Part shown: positions 5,106 through 6,823 of the stretch, piece after piece
Numbering within the stretch: the stretch's first letter is position 1
Layout: the number at the start of each line of letters is the position of its first letter
Assembly (NCBI GenBank): GCA_903905395.1
Contig: CAIVGD010000058.1
Coordinates: 1 to 6,823, forward strand
Length of the DNA: 6,823 nucleotides
DNA from: an uncultured Verrucomicrobiota bacterium
GTDB lineage: Bacteria; Verrucomicrobiota; Verrucomicrobiia; Methylacidiphilales; Verrucolacustridaceae
Direction of reading: 5' to 3'
Program-made: the position numbers and the translations under genes
The notes under the pieces: generated by a model
Seen by the model: the letters and a program-made list of their open reading frames with translations, nothing else
Told to the model about the DNA's origin: nothing
Databases searched by the model: none

Positions 5106-6755
5106 TTAAATCCGATTATCGCGCTTTTTGTAGTCGTTTATGAGCTGGTTGGTGGAGGAGTCGTGGGTGGTGACTGGGCCAGCAGAGGCGAGTTCAGGTT
5201 CGATTTTTTTGGCGAGCTGTTTGCCGAGTTCGACCCCCATCTGGTCGTATGAGTTGATGTTCCAGATTGCGCCCTGGACGAATATCTTGTGCTCATAGAG
5301 TGCGATCAGACTGCCGAGGGTTTTCGGATCAAATCGTTGGACGATGATGGAATTGGTAGGATGGTTCCCAGGAAAAACTTTGTGTGGGATAAGTTTTTCC
5401 AACGCATCGCCATTGAAGCCGTCTTTGGTGAGTTCGGCACGGGCTTCGGACTCGGTCTTGCCCTGCATGAGGGCTTCGGTCTGGGCGAAGAAGTTGGCGA
5501 GGAGGATGTCGTGGTGTTTTCCGAGCGGGTTGAAAGTATCCACGGAGGCTAGGAAGTCGCACGGGATGAGTTGTGTGCCCTGATGAATGAGTTGGTAAAA
5601 AGCGTGTTGGCCGTTCGTGCCAGGTTCGCCCCAGATGACGGGGCCGGTGCTCCAGGTGACTGGTTTGCCGTCGCGATCGACCCGTTTGCCGTTGCTTTCC
5701 ATGTCCCCCTGTTGGAAATAGGCGGGGAAGCGATGTAGGTACTGGTCGTAGGGGAGAATGGCGTGAGTGTGGGCGTCGTGGAAGTTGTTGTACCAGACGC
5801 CGAGGAGGGCAAGGGTCATCGGCAGGTTTTGGTCGACTGGAGTTTTAAGGAAATGTTCATCCATGGCGTGGGCTCCGGCCAGGAGTTCTGAAAACCGGTC
5901 GTAACCGATGGAGAGGGCGATGCTCAGACCGATGGCGGACCAGAGGGAGTAACGCCCGCCGACCCAGTCCCAGAAGGGAAACATATTGGCTGGATCAATG
6001 CCGAATTTTTTGACAGCGGATTCGTTGGTGGAGAGGGCGACGAAGTGTTTGGCGATGTGTTTTTCGTCGTTGGCTTCCTTAAGAAACCAGGAGCGGGCTG
6101 AGTGAGCGTTGGTGAGGGTTTCCTGGGTGGTGAAGGTTTTTGAGGCGACGAGGAAGAGGGTGGTGGAGGGGCGGCAGACGCGAAGAGCTTCGATCAACTG
6201 GGTGGAATCGATGTTGGAAACGAAGTGCATCCGGAGATCCCGGCGGGTGAAGGGTTTGAGTGCTTCGGTTACCATGACGGGACCGAGGTCGGACCCACCG
6301 ATGCCGATGTTGACGATGTCGGAGATGGGTTGGCCCGTGTAACCTTTCCACGATCCGGAACGGACCTGTTCGGAGAATGTCTTCATGTGTTGGCGGGTGG
6401 CTTCGACCTCGGGCATAATGTCTTGGCCGTCGACAAGGAGAGGTTGGTTGGCTGGGCGGCGGAGGGCGATGTGGAGGACGGCGCGGTTTTCGGTGAAGTT
6501 GATCTTTTCGCCACGGAACATGCGGTCGCGGAGTTCCTCGACCTTGGCTTCCTTGAGGAGTTGGCGGAGGAGTCGGAGAGTGTCGGCGTTGATGCGATTC
6601 TTGGAGTAGTCGAGGAAGAGATCGTTCCAACGTTGCGAGAAGGCGGTGGCGCGTTTGGGATCCTTGGCAAAAAGGTCGCGCATATGGGTATCGCGGGAAT
6701 CTTGTGAGTGCTTGGCGAGGTCTTTCCAGGCGGGGAGGTCGATAGGAATGCGCAT
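5106..6755 (-). CDS. pgi: Glucose-6-phosphate isomerase
   Basis: This cytoplasmic enzyme of glycolysis and gluconeogenesis interconverts glucose-6-phosphate and fructose-6-phosphate. From the ATG at 6755 it has 549 residues, the same length as the E. coli enzyme, and starts MRIPIDLPAWKDLAKH. A TTG at 6773 would add only six residues and is less likely. The sugar-phosphate-binding GIGGSDLG is at 151-158 and DWVGGRYSLWSAIG, the first family signature, is at 263-276. The catalytic glutamate is E353 in GDMESNGK, the ring-opening histidine is H384 in EPGTNGQHAFYQ, and the lysine is K512 in YDQMGVELGK, the second signature. All fit the positions known from rabbit and E. coli. The C-terminus is complete. 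The leader before the ATG is almost purely pyrimidine (CTCCCCTC) with no Shine-Dalgarno. It may be co-transcribed with the downstream deoC. Antisense frames across this gene are shadows of its biased codon use. Confidence 0.97.
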   Translation of the reverse strand: MRIPIDLPAWKDLAKHSQDSRDTHMRDLFAKDPKRATAFSQRWNDLFLDYSKNRINADTLRLLRQLLKEAKVEELRDRMFRGEKINFTENRAVLHIALRRPANQPLLVDGQDIMPEVEATRQHMKTFSEQVRSGSWKGYTGQPISDIVNIGIGGSDLGPVMVTEALKPFTRRDLRMHFVSNIDSTQLIEALRVCRPSTTLFLVASKTFTTQETLTNAHSARSWFLKEANDEKHIAKHFVALSTNESAVKKFGIDPANMFPFWDWVGGRYSLWSAIGLSIALSIGYDRFSELLAGAHAMDEHFLKTPVDQNLPMTLALLGVWYNNFHDAHTHAILPYDQYLHRFPAYFQQGDMESNGKRVDRDGKPVTWSTGPVIWGEPGTNGQHAFYQLIHQGTQLIPCDFLASVDTFNPLGKHHDILLANFFAQTEALMQGKTESEARAELTKDGFNGDALEKLIPHKVFPGNHPTNSIIVQRFDPKTLGSLIALYEHKIFVQGAIWNINSYDQMGVELGKQLAKKIEPELASAGPVTTHDSSTNQLINDYKKRDNRI

Positions 6756-6823
6756 GAGGGGAGAATGAATCAAAGGGTGGGTAGAAGAGAAGGTTAGAAA
6801 GCGGGTATTTTTTAGAATTTAGG
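6756..6823 (-). promoter_or_regulatory. Upstream region of pgi: pyrimidine-rich leader and A/T-rich stretch
   Basis: Read towards pgi, the edge of the window begins with an A/T-rich stretch (TTCTAAAAAATA, about 6806-6817), followed by about 45 bases rich in C and T up to the ATG. A promoter here is likely by position, but no well-spaced -35/-10 pair can be named and the upstream part is cut off. No ribosome-binding site is visible. Confidence 0.25.

Noticed and set aside
6079..6630. A 183-codon antisense-frame protein very rich in Pro, His and Arg within pgi
   Set aside because: It is a typical shadow of GC-rich coding; pgi itself is unmistakable here.
6225..6707. A 160-codon plus-strand frame opposite pgi
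   Set aside because: It is the complement of conserved pgi codons and has no start signal or family features.
1..6823. tRNA, rRNA, CRISPR array, intact insertion sequence or prophage genes
   Set aside because: No cloverleaf-like segment, regularly spaced direct repeats, transposase, integrase or phage protein could be seen on either strand.

Overview
The window looks like chromosomal DNA from a member of the Verrucomicrobiota, or a close relative in the PVC group. Three things point there. The first gene is an autotransporter-associated beta-strand repeat protein that ends in a PEP-CTERM-like sorting tail and has no beta-barrel. The gaps between genes hold low-complexity 'gattttgga'-type runs and a palindrome-rich GGTAGGGCGG-ended element of a kind I associate with that group. 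Ribosome-binding sites are weak or absent. The assignment is inference, because there is no rRNA or other taxonomic marker.

Layout. Bases 1-1415 (+) are the 3' part of a large exported beta-helix repeat protein; its frame is open through the left edge, so its start is outside the window. Bases 1416-1600 are a gap with a T-rich run and one hairpin. Bases 1601-2461 (+) encode an AAA_14/DUF4143 ATPase-like protein that has lost most of its ATPase domain by an in-frame internal deletion. Bases 2462-2559 are a short leader with small inverted repeats. Bases 2560-4182 (+) encode a complete NirA-family siroheme/[4Fe-4S] nitrite or sulfite reductase. Bases 4183-4292 separate two convergent genes and are almost filled by an 87-bp palindrome-rich element. 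On the minus strand lie deoC (deoxyribose-phosphate aldolase, 4964 down to 4293) and, upstream of it in transcription order, pgi (glucose-6-phosphate isomerase, 6755 down to 5106).

Functionally this is mostly housekeeping metabolism. Pgi interconverts glucose-6-phosphate and fructose-6-phosphate. DeoC sends deoxyribose-5-phosphate to glyceraldehyde-3-phosphate and acetaldehyde, so both feed central carbon flow and may be co-transcribed across a 141-bp gap. The siroheme reductase belongs to nitrogen or sulfur assimilation. The two left-hand genes are accessory: a surface or exported repeat protein and a decayed AAA_14 protein.

I see no convincing new multi-gene system, CRISPR array, tRNA, rRNA or intact mobile element. 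The items most worth a second look are the deleted AAA_14 gene, the cysteine-rich first half of the reductase, and the palindromic element at 4202-4288.
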